NCBI GenBank assembly: GCA_002686995.1
Contig: NYZC01000003.1
Span: 13,194-62,243 of the forward strand
Source: Phycisphaeraceae bacterium
GTDB taxonomy: Bacteria > Planctomycetota > Phycisphaerae > Phycisphaerales > Phycisphaeraceae
Direction: 5' to 3'
DNA: 49,050 nucleotides
The notes under the pieces were generated by a model. The model did no database searches, had not been told where the DNA came from, and saw nothing but the letters and a program-made list of their open reading frames with translations. A program made the translations under genes and the position numbers. Numbering within the stretch: position 1 is the stretch's first letter; every line of letters starts with the position of its first letter. Positions 46,941 through 49,050 of this stretch are shown here, piece by piece.

Positions 46941-49050
46941 ATGTCACCAACCCTCCGATCGCGCGCCGCTTCAAGGCTTTTGCGAGCGATATTGCTCACC
47001 ATTCTGCTGATCGTCCTGTCAGTACCAGGTTGCGCGACGCCGACCGTGCTGGTCGACGGCGGTCGGGGCCGCTGCAAGATCGTCGTGCCCGATGAGCATT
47101 CGGAGTGGACGGAACGGGAGCGCGCAACGATCAGGACCGCCGCCGAGGATCTCGCCTGGCACCTCGAAGTGATGTCGGGCGCGAAGATCCCCGTCGTGAG
47201 CGATCCTTCCACCGTCGAGGGCATACCCATCCACGTCGGATCGTTGCCGGAAGGCGCGCGTCTTCCCGTCGATCCGAACGACGAGTCGATCTTCTTTCCG
47301 GACGGCTACCTGATCGCGGCGGACGTCGAGAAGGTGATCCTCCATGCGCCCCGGGCCGAGGGTGTCTCCAATGCCGTGTACGGTCTTCTCGAAGATCATC
47401 TTGGCTGCCACTGGTTCATTCCGGGCAGGATCGGAGCGCACATTCCGAAGCGATCCACGGTGAAGCTGAAGATCGACGGGGGACACGAAGTCGCCGGCCG
47501 GCGCCTGGAGTTCGTCAAGCCCTGGGGCGGCGACCGCCCGCTCGCCGGCGCCGACGACGACCCGTCCGCACCGGAGGTCGTCGATCACGGAGAGTGGATG
47601 CGGCGCAACCGCCACGCGGGCCTGCGCGGCTATTACGGTCACTACTGGTACCGGATCTACACCCCGGAGCTTCTCGCGCGGGAGCCGGACCTGGCGCCGT
47701 TCTTCGGCGGGAAGCGACAACCCGCCGTCAACGAGGGCAATGGCCAGGTGTGCCTGTCGAACCCCAGGGCCGTCGACGTCGCCGCGAAGTACTACATCGA
47801 CTTCTTCCGTGACCAGCCGCAATGGGACTTCTACTCGTTCTCGCCCAACGACGGCGGCGGCTGGTGCCGGTGCGCCGAATGCAACGCCATGGCGTCGAAC
47901 GACGCGGGCCGGACGGTGATCCTCGCCAACCGCGTGCTCGAGCGCGTCGCGAAGGTTCACCCCCACAAGAAGCTCGCGTTCCTGATCTACAACCAGACGT
48001 TCGACCCGCCCGAAGACGGGATCAGGCCCCACCCGAACCTGATCGGCGTGATCTGCGCCGCGGGCATGGACGGCAAGGCGTGGATGAACCAGATCGTGCC
48101 CAAGACCGGCGATCATCCGGACGCCGTCGCGTACCGGCGCAAAGTGGAACGGTGGATGACCATGCTGTCGTCGGCATGGAGCCACGACTACATCGGCTGG
48201 TTTCCCGGCCCGTTCACGATGTACCGCAAGCGGCACGCAGAGCACGAGTACCACTGCCGGATCGGCGTGACGGGCAGCTGCGACGAGTACCTCGATCGGA
48301 ACATGGGCACCGACATCTACCGCTGGCTCGGCGTGCGCTGCGGTTGGCATCGGGACCTCTCGGTGTCGGACCTGCTCGAGCGGTTCTACCCCGCCTACTT
48401 CGGGGCGGCGGCCGACGACATGCGCGCCCTCTACGAGCATCTCGAAGACCACATGGCGACCGCCGAGACCGAGAGCAGCCACGGAGCGGAAGTCTCCAAC
48501 GTGCTGGGCCTGTACCCGCTTGATCTGCTGGACGACGCGCTGGCCCGGATCGCAGTCGCCAGGGCGAAGGTGAGCGAGGACGAGTTGCGGTGGACGCGCA
48601 TCAAGCGCGACGAATGGTGCCTGCAGATGACGAGACTGTTCGTCGAATCGTACGGCGCGTCGCGGGCGTATCTCGAGACCGGCGATCCGAAGCAGCGCGA
48701 GAAGGCCATCGCCGCCGCCGACGAGTTCGTGCGCCGCCACGACCGTTTCGACCTGCCCCTGCGGCACGCGCTGCCGCGATCGGCGCGCTCGCTGATGGAG
48801 CCGCTCGTCTTCACGAAGCCCGGGTATTTCAGCATCGCCGATCACATGGGCCTGACCGAGGGCCGCTGGTGGCGTGCCGTCACCTGGTCGGGATTTCGAC
48901 CGGGCGAGCACGGCCTCGACCTGCCGCCGCGAACCGAGGGGCGGATCGTGTACGAGGCGCGGACCGCCGGTGACGTGAAGTTCAAGGACGCCCAATGCCG
49001 TCTGCTCGGACGCGGCCGGATCCGGATCGAGCTTTCCGTGGACGGCGGCG
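46941..49050 (+). CDS. DUF4838-family lipoprotein, partial (gene runs off the right edge)
   Basis: The N-terminus MSPTLRSRAASRLLRAILLT and ILLIVLSVPGCATP has a lipobox-like end (VPGC), so membrane anchoring by the cysteine is likely. It continues CKIVVPDEHSEWTERERATI, TAAEDLAWHLEVMSGAKIPV, NAVYGLLEDHLGCHWFIPGR, then LAREPDLAPFFGGKRQPA and the motif SPNDGGGWCRCAECNAM (near 310), the DUF4838 signature also found as LGQSDG..C.CDAC in the other two proteins. GVTGSCDEYLDRNMGTDIYR, LLERFYPAYFGAAADDM and a beta-rich C-terminal domain follow. DUF4838 proteins are thought to act on polysaccharide ends, but this is unproven. The opposite strand is also open here, but is a shadow. The C-terminus is missing. 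Confidence 0.85.
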   Translation, partial: MSPTLRSRAASRLLRAILLTILLIVLSVPGCATPTVLVDGGRGRCKIVVPDEHSEWTERERATIRTAAEDLAWHLEVMSGAKIPVVSDPSTVEGIPIHVGSLPEGARLPVDPNDESIFFPDGYLIAADVEKVILHAPRAEGVSNAVYGLLEDHLGCHWFIPGRIGAHIPKRSTVKLKIDGGHEVAGRRLEFVKPWGGDRPLAGADDDPSAPEVVDHGEWMRRNRHAGLRGYYGHYWYRIYTPELLAREPDLAPFFGGKRQPAVNEGNGQVCLSNPRAVDVAAKYYIDFFRDQPQWDFYSFSPNDGGGWCRCAECNAMASNDAGRTVILANRVLERVAKVHPHKKLAFLIYNQTFDPPEDGIRPHPNLIGVICAAGMDGKAWMNQIVPKTGDHPDAVAYRRKVERWMTMLSSAWSHDYIGWFPGPFTMYRKRHAEHEYHCRIGVTGSCDEYLDRNMGTDIYRWLGVRCGWHRDLSVSDLLERFYPAYFGAAADDMRALYEHLEDHMATAETESSHGAEVSNVLGLYPLDLLDDALARIAVARAKVSEDELRWTRIKRDEWCLQMTRLFVESYGASRAYLETGDPKQREKAIAAADEFVRRHDRFDLPLRHALPRSARSLMEPLVFTKPGYFSIADHMGLTEGRWWRAVTWSGFRPGEHGLDLPPRTEGRIVYEARTAGDVKFKDAQCRLLGRGRIRIELSVDGG

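Noticed and set aside
47019-48995. 658-codon minus-strand frame at the right edge
   Set aside because: Antisense of the DUF4838 lipoprotein, which has a signal sequence and the SPNDGGGWCRC motif.
1-49050. tRNA, rRNA, riboswitch, insertion sequence or prophage
   Set aside because: No cloverleaf, rRNA-like block, transposase, integrase or phage structural gene was recognised; a covariance-model search would be needed to exclude small RNAs.

Overview
This window looks like chromosomal DNA of an uncultured bacterium of the Planctomycetota (PVC group); Phycisphaerae is my best guess, from proteins only. The evidence is high GC, three pseudopilin-like genes with the [11 protein letters not shown]...ALLLPA helix typical of planctomycetes, three PEP-CTERM exported proteins, three DUF4838 proteins, beta-helix (pectate-lyase-like) proteins, and Gfo/Idh/MocA oxidoreductases. 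No rRNA, tRNA, CRISPR array, transposase, integrase or phage gene was seen.

Layout. 1-812 (-): 5' part of a Gfo/Idh/MocA oxidoreductase. 1120-1851 (+): unknown protein. 1879-15474 (-): a long same-strand run, read from right to left as pseudopilin, glycosidase-like protein (4-bp overlap), DUF4838+CBM9 protein, beta-helix+CBM9 protein, 1526-residue beta-helix+beta-helix+DUF4838 protein, PHP-domain protein. 15851-17206 (+): PEP-CTERM beta-helix protein, with a second, nearly duplicate pseudopilin on its far side (17362-18036, -). 18512-20731 (+): Tat-exported PhoD-like phosphatase and a small exported unknown protein. 20836-23721 (-): BNR (sialidase-like) protein and exported CBM-bearing protein. 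23770-29818 (+): beta-helix protein, sugar isomerase/epimerase, 705-residue glycosidase-like protein, PEP-CTERM beta-helix protein, then a strong terminator. 30031-31964 (-): DHDPS/N-acetylneuraminate-lyase family aldolase and BNR protein, overlapping by 4 bp. 32007-35936 (+): two glycosidase-like proteins, the second a paralogue of the 705-residue one. 35927-46044 (-): PEP-CTERM protein, pseudopilin, M24 peptidase, Gfo/Idh/MocA oxidoreductase, DegT aminotransferase, GH67/GH20-like and GH123-like glycosidases. 46254-46784 (-): exported unknown protein, related to the one at 20183. 46941-49050 (+): partial DUF4838 lipoprotein.

Interpretation (inference). The window reads as a glycan-degradation island that lacks SusC/SusD, other visible transporters and transcription regulators. 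Exported beta-helix, DUF4838 and glycosidase-like proteins would cut a complex, probably acidic or amino-sugar-rich polysaccharide. The epimerase, aldolase, oxidoreductases and aminotransferase would process the monosaccharides. Three features stand out. Beta-helix, DUF4838 and CBM9 modules are recombined in consecutive genes. Pseudopilin genes sit beside PEP-CTERM genes and are coupled to a glycosidase gene. Regulatory-looking structures recur: palindromes at promoters, a hairpin that can hide a ribosome-binding site, -10-like boxes 6-7 nt before ATG codons that lack a Shine-Dalgarno sequence, and dispersed palindromic repeats that supply stop codons.
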